Below are positions 45,816 through 58,522 of a DNA stretch of 64,000 nucleotides, one piece after another. Under the pieces are notes generated by a model, which saw only the letters and a program-made list of their open reading frames with translations, made no database searches and was not told where the DNA came from. Position 1 is the first letter of the stretch. Every line of letters starts with the position of its first letter. The position numbers were made by a program, and so were the translations under genes. Location of the stretch: positions 29,989,777-30,053,776 of the forward strand of contig CM042965.1 in NCBI GenBank assembly GCA_023678885.1, given 5' to 3'. This DNA is from Pogostemon cablin (lineage: Eukaryota > Streptophyta > Magnoliopsida > Lamiales > Lamiaceae).

Positions 45816-47204
45816 TGTTGGATTGTATACTAAAAGTCTAGCTTTTTGTATGAACAATGTTATAACAATTAATTTGAAATGAGAATCATATGATCAAATG
45901 ATTGCATCTTATAATTTATTTATATGTTCGATGCAATAGTCCACTTACTTTATACTGTAGATAATATGTTGTGCGACAACACGCGGAAGATCATATTATC
46001 GGTTTCCTTATAAAGTATAAACAAATGCTCACAATCGAGATAGACGGGGACTCTCTATCGGGATGGTTGTAGTGTGGTTTGGTATTAGCTTGTCTTGGCT
46101 ATAGAATCACATTAGTGCACTTGTGTGTATTGAGCAGGACCGCTTGAGATCGTTCGATTTATACTGACTTATAGGAGAACTTGATCTCAGTTATTATGGA
46201 TGTTCGTGCTCTTAATCCCTATACAATAACCTCGACACATAGGGCAGTATGTATTTCTTTGATTCATCAATGGGTGAGATTTACATGCAATTAAATCAAT
46301 AAACTCGGTGAGTTGGGAAGTAGTGCTGTCTCTATGGTGTGCTGTTGATTGTAGAAGGAATCCGTGTCCGTCATAGGTTGATGATGTCCCCTTGAGGAGC
46401 TCATAAGGATTATCATGTAAACCCTGCAGGTGGAATTTATTCCGGCATGATAATAAGGTTGAGTGGTACTACTCTTGGATGAGATATTAATTAATTGAGT
46501 TGTCAGTAACTTAAATTAATTAATGGACATTGTATATCTTAAACATGGGGAGACTAACGGGCTCATAATAAGAAGGAGCCCAAAACGTAATTTTGGGATT
46601 GGTATGGTAGTGCAGTAATAATATTTTAGTGGAATATATTATTATTATTGGACTTAAGTATAAGCTTTGGGCTAAGCTTGGATACTTAAGCCCAATGGAG
46701 GCCCAACCCAATTTCTCCTCCTGGTCCCTGCTGTAGCCCATGTATATAAGTCACCTCAGCTTATCTGGAACCCTAATCTAATTCATTATTCACGTATGAT
46801 GAGTGTTGAGAGCAGATTGAGTAGGTCTCTTAGATCGTCGCCCATACGACGTCGAGATCGGACTTGGGACATAAAGCAGAAGACCGGAAGGTCGTTTGCT
46901 GCTGCAGTTCGTCATGTTCCAAAATTCATATAAAATCGTACAGTTCTTCAATTTTGATGTACTATATACTGATGGAAAGCCGTCGAAGAGAGGATCGTTT
47001 GAGCACAAAGATCACTCAATTCCGACATCAGAAGAGGAACTTATGGCTATTCTCGTGGGACTGCGCAGACTGCCAGCGAGAATTCAACCTCTACATCAAC
47101 CCTTGGTGAAAGGTAATGCATTTCATGTTTACTTGCTTCCGCTGCTTGTTAGAAATACATGGAACCCTAACGGGTCACGTTAACCAAACGATCGAATGCC
47201 AACA
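45816..47204 (+). repeat. 3' LTR of copia element
   Basis: Same length as the 5' LTR with only a few substitutions by eye. Ends ATGCCAACA before GTAGC. TATATAAG at 46743-46750. Confidence 0.95.
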
Positions 47205-47940
47205 GTAGCATGCTAATCCAATACAATCCAAATCAAAATCAATTCATGTCAAGCAATTAGAAGTGATAAGATGTAGAGTAAACTCCCTTTAAATATTTGA
47301 GAATAGAAATGGTTGGCATGAGCTTCCACCTTGCATCCACAATGTTTTCTCGATTTGATCTTCGGGCTTAATTCATGCTTCCACTATACTCCATTTATGC
47401 TCAACAACTTATCAAAAACCATTAGTTCAACAATTGCAATAAAAATAAGGACTATCATGCACTCCAACACAACCAAACAAACCAAAATTATAACCAAACT
47501 TATGAGAAAAATTTAAAATTGACCCAATTTTACACAAAGTAGTAATCCCTTAATCAACCATTAATCATAATCTATAACACGCTCAAGTGGTGAGTCACAC
47601 CACGCACTCTCCCCCTAAAACTTAAATCGAAACAAGAGTTAAGAATTAAGTTTACAAAAAGTGGTGGGACTTACCCTTGTAGTTTCCAATGATCTTCATG
47701 AAGTTACCTTGTGATGACATATGTGCATTTCCATTATTCAAGTAAGTATGGCCACCACACACTCCCCTCAAACATAAATTAATACAAGTGTTAAATTTAA
47801 GTTTGAACAAAGTGGTGTGACATACATCTCAATTCCTTATCAAGTACACCTTGTCTTCTCCATACATATCTTTCGTCATGAGCACAATCCACTTACATAC
47901 CGAACTACAAAAAAATAAAAAATAAATAAAAAATTTACTA
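47205..47940. other. Non-coding spacer of C copy 1, right of the copia insertion
   Basis: Matches 54798-55537 of copy 2. No coding region recognised; repeated CAAGTGTTAAATTTAAGTTT-like words near 47630 and 47790. Confidence 0.7.
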
Positions 47941-47990
47941 AAATGGGTTGCCTCCCATCAAGCGCTCGATTTAACATCGTCGAGCTAGAC
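47941..47990 (-). promoter_or_regulatory. Conserved post-coding hairpin motif, C copy 1
   Basis: The minus strand reads GTTAAATCGAGCGCTTG and then ATGGGAGGCAACCCAT (5-bp stem, loop AGGCAA). It follows the gag-protease stop by about 20 bases. Copy 2 has the same at 55537-55584 with one loop-side change (GGTGGCAACCCAT). Confidence 0.6.
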
Positions 47991-48002
47991 GCATTTAAAC
48001 TC

Positions 48003-50790
48003 TTAACAATCGGAGAAATCCAAGACCCCATCGGGTGTCATCTTTACTTTGAACATCTCTTTAACAACCTTTTTATCAATACTTTGTGCTCCTTCAACAC
48101 TTGAACTCAATTCTGTGCCTCTTTTTTTTATGTTTTTAAATCCTGGAGGCCCTTTATCAATCTTCCAGTCAACTTGTGGATCTCCCCCAAGCTTGTTCCT
48201 CCTTGAAGAAAAATTTCCTGCAAATTCAAGTAAAAAGTTAGTTAAATCTTCATCTTTTAAAATTTCACTTACCACTCGATCTCGATCATCCGGAGGCTTA
48301 ATGGGTGGCTTCAAATGAAGATCTTCCCCTTTTAAATTCTTGCTTGATAAGACCAATTCTCTCTCATTTGAACAGAGTGTGAGTTCCTTCTTATCCATGT
48401 CAAATTTTGCTCTTCCGGTTGCCAAAAATGGCCTTCCAAAATTCAATGGGATCAAAGGATCCACTTGCTTCTCAACTACCACAAAATTCACCGAAAATAC
48501 AAAATCCTCTATTTTCACAAGCATATCCTCCACAACTCCATGGGGTTTTATCATTGAACCATCTATTATTTCGATTTCCATATCTATTTCCTTTAACCTT
48601 CCAATGCCAAGTTTTTAAAAAATTTCCAAAGGCATCAAATTAATGCTTGAACCAAGATCACATATAGCATTAAAGTGTTCCCCTTTTCCAAATTTACAAG
48701 TAAGAACGAATTTATCGGGATCTTCCACCTTTAATGAAGCATCAACTTCAATAATGTCATGATCTTGTTTCAACATCACCTCTTCATCACACTTACTTTC
48801 ATCGTCCAACAAAGACAAAAATTCACCAATTATCTTCTCATCATCAAAAGATAAATCTTCATCAATGATAATTTCCTCCTCCACGTTTGACACAACTTCA
48901 TCACAAACTACTTCTTCAACCTTGGAAACAATGTTTGTTGTTTCCACCAACCCTTTCTCCACCTTACTTTCCATGTTGCATACGGTAACATACAAACATT
49001 GCTCCTTAGGATTAGTAATGGTAGTGGAGGGAAACTTACCCTTTCGATGTATTTCACCTAGCTCGGTTTTCATTTGACTAATGTGAGTCTCAATTGCTTT
49101 AAATCTCCTCTCATTCACATCATTTTGTTGTCTCTTTTCTTTATTTTGTTGTCTCATTTCATGTTTCATTTCATCTACTCCTTCTTTAGTTTCTTTCATA
49201 AATTCCAACACTTTAGCCATTTGATCTTCCATGGCAGGCTTTCCTTCACCATTTTAAGCTTTCTTCCCCGGATTGATTCCCGATGGTAGAGTGAGGGCAT
49301 TCCCTTGATTTCCATATGACAAATTCTCATAACTACGAGGTTGATTATAATTCTCTTGAAATTTACCTTGCCCCCATCCTCCTTGTCTTTGTGGATATCC
49401 TCCTGCATGATTTCTAAAATTTTCACCATAATTTCCTTGGAAGTTCCTTCCTTGCATGAAGGCAACTTCCTCAAGAGTCATCCAGTGGACACCATGCATC
49501 TTGCATTCCAAAATTAGAAGACATACCTTGTTGAGGCATAGAGGTAGGCACTTGACTACTTTGAGAAGATTGGCCCAAATTAGGCATAGTCATGCCTTGT
49601 TGAGGATTCTGACACACTTGTTGGTTCATCAAGGGTAATGACATACCTTGTTGAGGACTAGCAAACACATTTTGATTCACATATGGTGTAGAATTCGGAG
49701 ATATTTTCATGCTAGCATTCATCCTTTTCAAGATCTCCGTGATTGCCTTATCAGTCACATCTTCCTTAGGCATTTCCACCTTTTTCACTTGTTGCAAGCA
49801 CACTTCTTCCATCTTAGCAATTCTTTCCCTTTCATACATTCCCGGTGCACGATCCATAGGCCATTGACCCGTATTCAAAGCTATTTCTTCACATATAGCA
49901 ATTGCTCTCTCCGGAGTTTGCCCCAAAATCGAACCTCCCGCCGAGGCATCATTAAGCATTCTTTCACTTCCATGTAAACCGGTATAAAAGAATCCTATTT
50001 GGTACTCCTCGGGGAATCCATGTTGTGGACACTTCCTTAGCATCTCTTTGAAACCGTCCCATGCCTCACTAAATGTCTCAAGTGAAAACTGCTTGAATTT
50101 AAAAATTTGCCCTTTAAGATGCAACATCTTTGATGGTGGAAAATACTTGCTTAAGAATCTTTGTGCCAACTCTCTCCATGTGGTGTATGATCCCGGTGGT
50201 AGAGTATGATACCAAGCTTTAGCTCTATCCCTTAATGAAAATGAGAAAAGCTTCATTTTGACAACATCCTCACTTACCCCATTTATCTTTATCGTGTTTG
50301 CCAACTCCGTAAATTGAGCTAAGTGAGCATTTGGATCCTCCATAGTACCACCACCAAATTTGTTTGCTTGCACCATGTTGATCAACCCCATCTTTATCTC
50401 AAAATTATTAACATTCAATGGCGGGCCCATTCCATAATTCCCATATTGTGACTGAAAATGATAACGAACATTCATTCCCGCTCCATTGTTTCCATTACCA
50501 CGAGGTTGATTTTGCACCACCGGAGGGTTATTCCTTGCTTCATGTTGTGCCAAAAAGTTTTGAATGATAGCTTGCATTTGTTGATTTTGCAAGTACATTT
50601 GTTGAGCATAAGCTTGTGGCACAAACTCCGGATTATTATGTCCTCCTTTATCAACCATGTTTGCATTATCCCTTACTTCTTCCATATTTTCCTCCATAGG
50701 TTCTAACACTCCTTTTCTTTGTCTTGTCAAGGTAGCTTCCAATTCCAAGTTCAAAGGTTCAATTGATTGAGACCTTGAACGAGTTCGCAT
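48003..50790 (-). pseudogene. Element C copy 1 gag and protease, nearly open
   Basis: Structural polyprotein on the minus strand. Gag starts at 50790 (MRTRSRSQSIEPLNLELE) and is open for 439 codons: a Gln-rich segment (AYAQQMYLQNQQMQAIIQNF), the retrotrans_gag domain (NNFEIKMGLINMVQANKF, LFSFSLRDRAKAWYHTLP, FLSKYFPPSKM, EMLRKCPQHGF), then Gln/Gly/Met-rich repeats (NPQQGMTMPN). A frameshift near 49475-49510 leads to a Gly/Asn-rich tract (GGYPQRQGGWGQG), then 205 codons with the conserved FPSTTITNPKEQ and the protease motif AICDLGSSINLMPLEIF, closed by a TAA at 48615. The protease tail continues to 48003 (GRPFLATGRAKFDMDKKELT). No CCHC knuckle is seen. Coding stops here; there is no pol. Confidence 0.92.
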
Positions 50791-50913
50791 GTACCTACAA
50801 GAAATTCCAAGTTAGCTCCCAAAACAACCAAGACAAGTAAACAAATAACAAATAAAAGAAATCCTTATCAAAACTAACCAACTTCAAACATGTTACAGCC
50901 AAATGTTTAACAT

Positions 50914-50933
50914 ATCCCCGGTAAGCGGCGCCA
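50914..50933 (-). promoter_or_regulatory. Primer-binding site, element C copy 1
   Basis: The minus strand reads TGGCGCCGCTTACCGGGGAT, directly adjoining LTR b with no spacer. It is tRNA-Asp-like with GCTTACC in the middle. Confidence 0.88.
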
Positions 50934-52748
50934 TGATCTTAGTCGCATTTTTAGTAAAACGACAAGAGCAAGTGTACTCTATCGCTGTTGTATATGCGTG
51001 ACTAAGAGCAAAGTTTATAAGATTGTCGTCCCAAGGGAAAGCAAACATTGGCTAGTATCCTAATTATTCATTGATTTATGCTTTGTAAAGATAATATGTT
51101 TGAAGGTTTGGTTTAAAACTAATGATTACTCTATCAATTAACTATCGAACTTAACTAGCAACTAATTATAACAACTACCAATCAAGTGACAAGGTGAAAT
51201 GAATGGATGAAATGTATCTAAGAGAAGAGAGCAAGGCTAGCAACATCATGGATAAGGTCTTATGTAGACTTCACACACACTCATGCATTGATGATTTCAT
51301 GTTATGATATTAAGGGCAATCACAATTGTACCCCCAACCCCTATAGCCGAGGTGATTAGGTTCTCAACTCTTTTATAAGTTTAAATCTCCTAGGATTGTT
51401 CTTACTCTCAATTCCCATGAAGGTACTATGATCATAAGTTGGGTTCCCCTCACTAGTTCATCACTAATGTCCTATCATGAGGTTTTCAAGCACTTGAAGG
51501 GAATTGCTTTCCTCTCCTCATACTAACTAAGTCATCTTATGCTATCAATGATTCAATTAAACCACTATACATAACATTGGAATGACCATCCTAATACTAT
51601 GAATAGAGAATTTAATCACACAAATCATACATCAAATGAGAATAAGCATTCATGATAGAAAATATTCATAACAATCAATTCATCAAGCCTATGGTGTGCA
51701 AAATCTACATAATTTCTAACCAATCATATTGCTAGCCTCACTTGAGGACTAGCCACAAATATTCATTACAAATTGACTATAATCCAAAGCATGCTCCATA
51801 TGAGCTAGATAATGAAGAAAATAGCAAAATGAAGGTGATTGAGCTTCCCTTTGAAAGTTGACTCCTTCATCCTTGATCATGCCAAATTCTTCAATCAAAT
51901 GTGATTTCCTCCTCTTAGATGTGTGGATGGATGGATGTATGGATGAACTTTTTAAGATCAAGTTGGTTGATGGATGATTTGAAGGGTGGAAGAGATGGAT
52001 CGGATGGAGTGTGTGAAATGGTGGTGAGAGAGTGTGTGTTGATCTCCAAAATAACTGTCAAAATGAGGCACTCTCTTTAATTTTCACACCAATAATGTAT
52101 TTATATCCCTTTGGAACTTTCTAGAAGCTTTTGGAATTTTTTTATTTTTCTCAGCTTTTTACCCAGCTCGACTCGAGTAGCTAACTCGAGCTCTCTCCTA
52201 TCAAGTCGAGTTGCGTGGCTCTGCATTCTGGATGATTTTTCGGAGCTAGCTCGACTCGAGCTGCAACTCGAGTTGCATCCAGCAACTCGAGTTAGCTCAC
52301 TGGATGATTTTGGACGCTGCTCTGCCCCAGCTTGACTTGTGGCTCGACTTGCCCTGAACCTAGCTCGACTCGAGTAAGTTAACTCGAGCTTTCGCCTGTC
52401 TACTCGTGTCAGAAGCTGAGCTTCATTCAGCACCTAGCTTACAACTCGAGTTGAGCTACTGGACAATTCTTGCATCTGCTCGAGCTTTTACTTGACTCGA
52501 GTTGCAATTCGAGTAAGACCTTGCAACTCGAGTTGGGTATTTTCAGCCCGTTTCAGCTCTCGACTCCATTTTGCTCCATTTTTGACCTGTTTCACATACA
52601 TTTAAGCTCATTTTCACACATTTATCATCTTGTACACATATCTCCTAATTAACACAAAATTCTGTCAAAAGTTACACAAATACGAATAAAAACATCCAAA
52701 AATACACACATAACGACACTAAAATCTAGGTGAAAATGACTACGATCA
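50934..52748 (-). repeat. LTR b of element C (shared middle LTR)
   Basis: 1815 bp, TGATCTTAGTCGC to GACTACGATCA. It serves as 5' LTR of copy 1 (primer site at its low end) and 3' LTR of copy 2 (polypurine tract 52749-52764). TATA at 52098-52105 (minus). Palindrome array at 52165-52535, shorter than in LTR a through small deletions. Confidence 0.92.
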
Positions 52749-53623
52749 ACCTCCCAAACTTAAAGTATTGTTTGTCCTCGAACAATGAAAAATGATAAAC
52801 AAAAGGAGTAATTTTCACCTAGAAATACCAATCGAACATAAACCACAACACATCACAAGTGATAAGGACTACAAAATCAAATTAAGTATTTCTACATCAT
52901 CAAACTTATAACATAAAAGATTAACAAGTTCAATCTTAAGAACGACAAAAGAGTAATCAAATTCCTTTCGATCCAAACCTCTCATAGGATATCACATTCA
53001 CTCAACACTCTATGAGGTAAGGTTTTGAATATCACTCATCAACCGGTTAGAACCGACTCACCATAGGCTTGCTCATGGACTATGTTCACAAGCCACCCTA
53101 GTTTTAATAAGTGATCAAAAAGGTCTTTATCTTAGGATGTAATGTTTAGGCTCTTTGGTAAGGTAGGAAAGTTTTGGATAATAGTGACTAATCAAGTGTA
53201 AGTAATTGAAGAGATGATTCCTTTCTCCAACTTCCTCACTTTCAAGCTTCCTTTACTTTCTTCTTTAATCACAAGCACTAATCATTATCATTCCTTGGAT
53301 TTCTTGAGCTTCTCTTGATTTTGCATGCTTCCTTTCTTTTGACTTTTGTGTTCCATAAGCACATTTTTGTTGATTTGCGCATTTTCTTGTTTTGAGGTTG
53401 CATGTACATTTTTGCTTGAGCTCTTTTCATCCTTTTCTTGCTTGTTTACCATTTCTTTTCTTCTCTAGCACAATTCTCACATCAAACCTTGTAAACCATC
53501 ATCTCCTCAATCACCCACACTTAGATTATATATATAAGGCTCAAGTGGATTTTAAAGGATTGTATTGTGCTTTAATCACAAAGAAAAATGTTTATAGGCT
53601 CAAAATGGCTCACTAGGAATAAT
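52749..53623. other. Polypurine tract and spacer of C copy 2, left of the MITE
   Basis: The minus-strand tract TTTAAGTTTGGGAGG adjoins the LTR (G-run broken by one A compared with copy 1). Conserved spacer block at 53062-53163. Otherwise like 37386-38215. Non-coding. Ends with the MITE TSD (53616-53623). Confidence 0.75.
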
Positions 53624-54189
53624 TAGGGATGGCAACGGGTAGGGTATCCGCTTATTTTGAGGTACCCGTACCCGTATCCGATTAAAAAACAACTACCCGT
53701 ACCCGTATCCGTCCCATTTAAAAAATTTATTATGGTACCCGTACCCGTCCCATTACCGTTTAGCAATACCCGCGGGTACCCATACCCGTTTAATATTCAT
53801 TTATTTTATATATATTATATTTTTTATTGTCTAAATAATTATAATAATAAAAATCACATTTTTATTAATTAAATATAATATAAATTCTATTATTTTAAAT
53901 AAATATTTAATAGATATGATTAAATAAAACTTATAACTATTAATTAAATATATAAAACATCTTATAATATATAAATTATATAATATATATTAAATTTTAT
54001 AAAAATATATATATATAATCGGGGTACCAGCGGGTTTTGAGGCATTACCCGTACCCGTCCCAAACCCTAACGGGTATTTCTTACAACTACCCGTACCCGT
54101 CCCAAACCCGTTTACAACTACCCGTACCCTACCCATTAGGGTTCGGGTAGACCGGGTACCAGGAAATACCCGTCCCATTGCCATCCCTA
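53624..54189. mobile_element. hAT-superfamily MITE rich in ACCCGTACCCG
   Basis: 566 bp; terminal inverted repeats TAGGGATGGCAACGGG and CCCATTGCCATCCCTA (one mismatch); 8-bp TSD GGAATAAT at 53616-53623 and 54190-54197. The subterminal regions consist of repeated TACCCGTACCCGTCCC words and the centre is AT-rich. Non-coding. The empty site is intact in C copy 1 near 38207-38215 (CTAGGAATAATATTTTTGG). A relative is truncated at 29232-29351. Confidence 0.95.
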
Positions 54190-55597
54190 GGAATAATGTT
54201 TTTGGTAAGGAGTTTTATGGTTATGACTTCATGTAACAAGGATGTCCTAAGATCATGTCACAAATTTCAACCATTCGGGCTTCGTTCCTATAGTCCAAGA
54301 GCAAGTTCTAGTTTGTCTAAGTTCAACCGGTCCTCTCATCAAGAATAAACCATGGAGGCACGGTTGAGGCTCAAGTCTCACAAGCTTTTGCTTGGACCAA
54401 AAGAAACCTAATTACCCTTCATACTTCTCAAAATTGAACAAATTATATAATTCATGTCACAATTTCAACAAGTAGAAACCATTAACATGCTTGCCATCAC
54501 TGATCACAAACAATGCATCATAGCTCACATTCAAAAACACTCAACACCTTCCAAAAAATATACCACCAAACCATCCCTATACAAGAATAAAAATAACAAC
54601 AAACACCACAATGATCAAAGAAACATCACCAAACAATACAAAAACATATAACATGCATAAACCAAATCATCCATCACTAGAAATCAATGCATATCACTTC
54701 ATCATCCATAACAAATAAGCCCAACAAACATCCCATCCTTAATTGAAAATGAAATCCTAAATTATGAAAGTAAACCTCCCACAAACATAACACATGAAGT
54801 AACATGCTAATCCAATATAATCCAAATCAAAATCAATTCATATCAAGCAATTAGAATTGATAAGATGTAGAGTAAACTCCCTTTAAACATTTGAGAATAG
54901 AAATGGTTGGCATGAGCTTCCGCCTTGGATCCACAATGTTTTCTCGATTTGATCTTCGGGCTCAATTCATGCTTCCACTATACTCCATTTATGCTCAACA
55001 ACTTATCAAAAACCATTAGCTCAACAATTGCAATAAAAATAAGGACTATCATGCACTCCAACACAACCAAACAAACCAAAATTATAATCAAACTCATGAG
55101 AAAAATTTAAAATTGACCCAATTTTACACAAAGTAGTAATCCCTCAATCAACCATTAATCATGATCTATAACACGCTCAAGTGGTGAGTCACACCACGCA
55201 CTCTCTCCCCAAACTTAAATCGAGACAAGAGTTAAGAATTAAGTTTGCAAAAAGTGGTGGGACTTACCCTTGTAGTTTCCAATGATCTTCATGAAGTTAC
55301 CTTGTGATGACATATGTGCATTTTCATTATTCAAGTAAGTATGACCACCACACACTCCCCCCAAACTTAAATTAACACAAGTGTTAAATTTAAGTTTGAA
55401 CAAAGTGGTGTGACATACATCTCCATTCCTTATCAAGCACAACTTGTCTTCTCCATACATATCTTTCGTCATGAGCACAATCCACTTACATACCAAACTA
55501 CAAAAAAAATAAAAATTAAATAAGAAAACTTACTAAAATGGGTTGCCACCCATCAAGCGCTCGATTTAACGTCGTCGAGCTAGACGCATTTAAACTC
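54190..55597. other. Non-coding spacer of C copy 2, right of the MITE
   Basis: Collinear with 38216-38821 plus 47210-48002 of copy 1. The copia empty site is at 54796-54806. The post-coding hairpin motif is at 55537-55584. No gene. Confidence 0.75.
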
Positions 55598-58379
55598 TTA
55601 ACAATCGGAGAAATCCAAGACCCCATCGGGTCTCATCTTCACTTTGCACATCTCTTTAACAACCTTTTTATCAACACTTCGTGATCCTTCAACACTTGAA
55701 CTCAATTCGTTGCCTATTTTCCTCACGTTTTTAAATCCCGAAGGCCCTTTATCAATCTTCCAATCAACTTGTGGATCTCCCCCAAGCTTGTTCCTCCTTG
55801 AAGAAAAATTTCTTGCAAATTCAAGTAAACATTTAATTAAATCTTCATCTTTTAAAATTTCACTTACCACTCGATCTCGATCATCCGGAGGCTTAATGGG
55901 TGGCTTCAAATGAAGATCTTCCCCTTTTAAATTCTTGCTTGATAAGACCAATTCTCTCTCATTTGAATGGAGTGTGAGTTCCTTCTTATCCATGTCAAAT
56001 TTTGCTCTTCCGGTTGCCAAAAATGGCCTTCCAAAAATCAATGGGATCAAAGGATCCGCTTGCTTCTCAACTACCACAAAATCCACTGGAAATACAAAAT
56101 CCTCTATTTTCACAAGCATATCCTCCACAACTCCATGGGGCTTTGTCATTGAACCATCCATTATTTCGATTTTCACATCTGTTTCCTTTAACCTTCCAAT
56201 GCCAAGTTTTTCAAAAATTTCCAAAGGCATCATATTAATGCTTGAACCAAGATCACATATAGCATTAAAGTGTTCCTCTTTTCCAATTTTACAAGTAAGA
56301 ACGAATTTACCGAGGTCTTCCACCTTTAATGAAGCATCAACTTCAACAATGTCATGATCTTGTTTAAACATCACATCTTCATCACACTTACTTTCATCAT
56401 CCAACAACGACAAAAATTCACCAATTATCTTCTCATCATCGAAAGACAAATCTTCATCAATGATAATTTCCTCCTCCACGTTTGACACAACTTCATCACA
56501 AACTACTTCTTCAACCTTGGAAACAATGTTTGTTGTTTCCACCAACTCTTTCTCCACCTTACTTTCCATGTTGCACACGGTAACATACAAACATTGCTCC
56601 TTAGGATTAGTAACGATAGTGGAGGGAAACTTATCCTTTCGATGTATTTCACCTAGCACGGTTGCCATTTGACTAATGTGAGTCTCAATTGCTTTAAATC
56701 TCCTCTCATTCACATCATTTTGTTGTCTCTTTTCTTAATTTTGTTGTCCCATTTCATGTTTCATTTCATCTACTCCTTCTTTAGTTCCTTTCATAAATTC
56801 CAACACTTTAGCCATTTGATCTTCCATGGTAGGCTTTCCTTCACCATTTTGAGCTTTCTCCCCGGATTGATTCTCGGTGGTAGAGTGAGGGCATTCCCTT
56901 GATTTCCATATGACAAATTCTCATACCTACGAGGTTGATTGTAATTCTCTTGAAAATTACCTTGCCCCCATCCTCCTTGTCTTTGTGGATATCCTCCTGC
57001 ATGATTTCCAAAATTTCCACTATAATTTTCTTGGAAGTTCCTTCCTTGCATGAAAGCAACTTCCTCAAGAGTCATCCAGTGGACACCATGCATCTTGCAT
57101 TCCAAAATTAGAGGACATACCTTGTTGAGGCATAGAGGTAGGCACTTGACAACTTTGAGAAGATTGGCCCAAATTAGGCATAGTCATGCCTTGTTGAGGA
57201 TTCGGACACACTTGTTGGTTCATCAAGGGTAATGACATACCTTGTTGAGGACTAGCAAACACTTGTTGATTCACATTCGGTGTAGAATTCGGAGATATTT
57301 GCATGCTAGCATTCATCATTTTCAAGATCTCTGTGATTGCCTTATCGGTCACATCTTCCTTAGGCATTTCCACCTTTTTCACTTGTTGCAAGCACACTTC
57401 TTCCATCTTAGTATTTTTTTCCCTTTCATACATTCTCGGTGCACGATCCATAGGCCATTGACCCGTATTCAAAGCTATTTCTTCACATATAGCAATTGCT
57501 CTCTCCGGAGTTTGCCCCAAAATCGAACCTCCCGCCGAGGCATCAATAAGCATCCTTTCACTTCCATGTAAACCGACATAAAAGAATTCTATTTGCCGCT
57601 CCTCGGGGAATTCATGTTGTGGACACTTCCTTATCATCTCTTTGAAATGGTCCCATGCCTCACTAAATGTCTCAAGTGGCAATTGCTTGAATTGAAAAAT
57701 TTTCCCTTTAAGATGCAACATCTTTGATGGTGGAAAATACTTGCTCAAGAATCTTTGTGCCAACTCTCTCCATGTGGTGTAGGATCCCGGTGGTAGAGTA
57801 TGATACCAAGCTTTAGCTCTATCCCTCAATGAAAACGAGAAAAGCTTCAATTTGACAACATCCTCACTTATCTCATTTATCTTTATCGTGTTTGCTAACT
57901 CCGTAAATTGAGCTAAGTGAGCATTTGGATCCTCCATAGTACCACCACCAAATTGGTTTGCTTGCACCATATTGATCAACCCCGTCTTTATCTCAAAATT
58001 ATTCACATTCAATGGTGGGCCCATTCCATAATTCCCATATTGTGGCTGAAAATAATCACGAACATTCATTCCCGCTCCATTATTTTCATTACCACGAGGT
58101 TATTTTGCACCACCGGAGGGTTATTCCTTGCTTCTTGTTGTGCCAACAAGTTTTGAATAATAGCTTGCATTTGTTGATTTTCCAAGTACATTTGTTGAGC
58201 ATAAGCTTGTGGCACAAACTCCGGATTATTGTGTCCTCCTTCATCAACCATGTTTGCATTATCCCTTCTTCCATATTTTCCTCTGTAGGTTCTAACACTC
58301 CTCTTCTTTATCTTCTCAAGGTAGCTTCTAATTCCAAGTTCAAAGGTTCAATTGATTGAGACCTTGAACGAGTTCACAT
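55598..58379 (-). pseudogene. Element C copy 2 gag and protease
   Basis: Second copy of the gag-protease gene. The expected start at 58379 is ATGTGA: the second codon, CGA in copy 1, is TGA here, so translation would stop at once. A deletion around 58270 and one near 58108 shift the frame. From 58069 the gag domain is open for 334 codons (LFSFSLRDRAKAWYHTLP, EMIRKCPQHEFPEE), then a shift. From 56713 a 371-codon frame contains FPSTIVTNPKEQ, the acidic linker (SFDDEKIIGEFLSLLDDE), the protease motif AICDLGSSINMMPLEIFEKL, and the full tail to the stop at 55598. Copy 2 therefore keeps the protease that copy 1 has lost, while copy 1 keeps the gag start that copy 2 has lost. No pol. Confidence 0.92.
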
Positions 58380-58502
58380 GTACCTACAAGATATTCCAAG
58401 TTAGCTTCCAAAACAACCAAGACAAGCAAAAAAATAACAAATAAAAGAAATTCTTCTTAAAACTAATCAACTTCAAACTCGTTACAGCTAAATGTTTAAC
58501 AT

Positions 58503-58522
58503 TTCCCCAGCAAGCGGCTCCA
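58503..58522 (-). promoter_or_regulatory. Primer-binding site, element C copy 2 (degraded)
   Basis: The minus strand reads TGGAGCCGCTTGCTGGGGAA, the copy 1 site with several substitutions, adjoining LTR c. Confidence 0.8.

Larger units (their letters stand above)
38822..47204 (+). mobile_element. Ty1/copia element with near-identical LTRs and decayed coding region
   Basis: 8383 bp, LTRs 38822-40210 and 45816-47204 (1389 bp each, very few differences), TSD GTAGC at 38817-38821 and 47205-47209. The primer site TGGTATCAGAGC (initiator tRNA-Met) at 40213 and the polypurine tract before 45816 are copia-type. The undisturbed site survives in C copy 2 at 54796-54806 (CACATGAAGTAACATGCTAA). The internal 5.6 kb starts with a 2.4-kb repeat-rich leader and then carries only broken remnants of protease, integrase and reverse transcriptase. 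LTRs this similar beside coding this ruined suggest mobilisation by another copy's proteins. Confidence 0.94.

Noticed and set aside
49648..49977. Plus-strand 109-codon frame (and its twin at 57242-57571)
   Set aside because: Antisense shadow of the minus-strand gag; its two copies follow the gag duplication.
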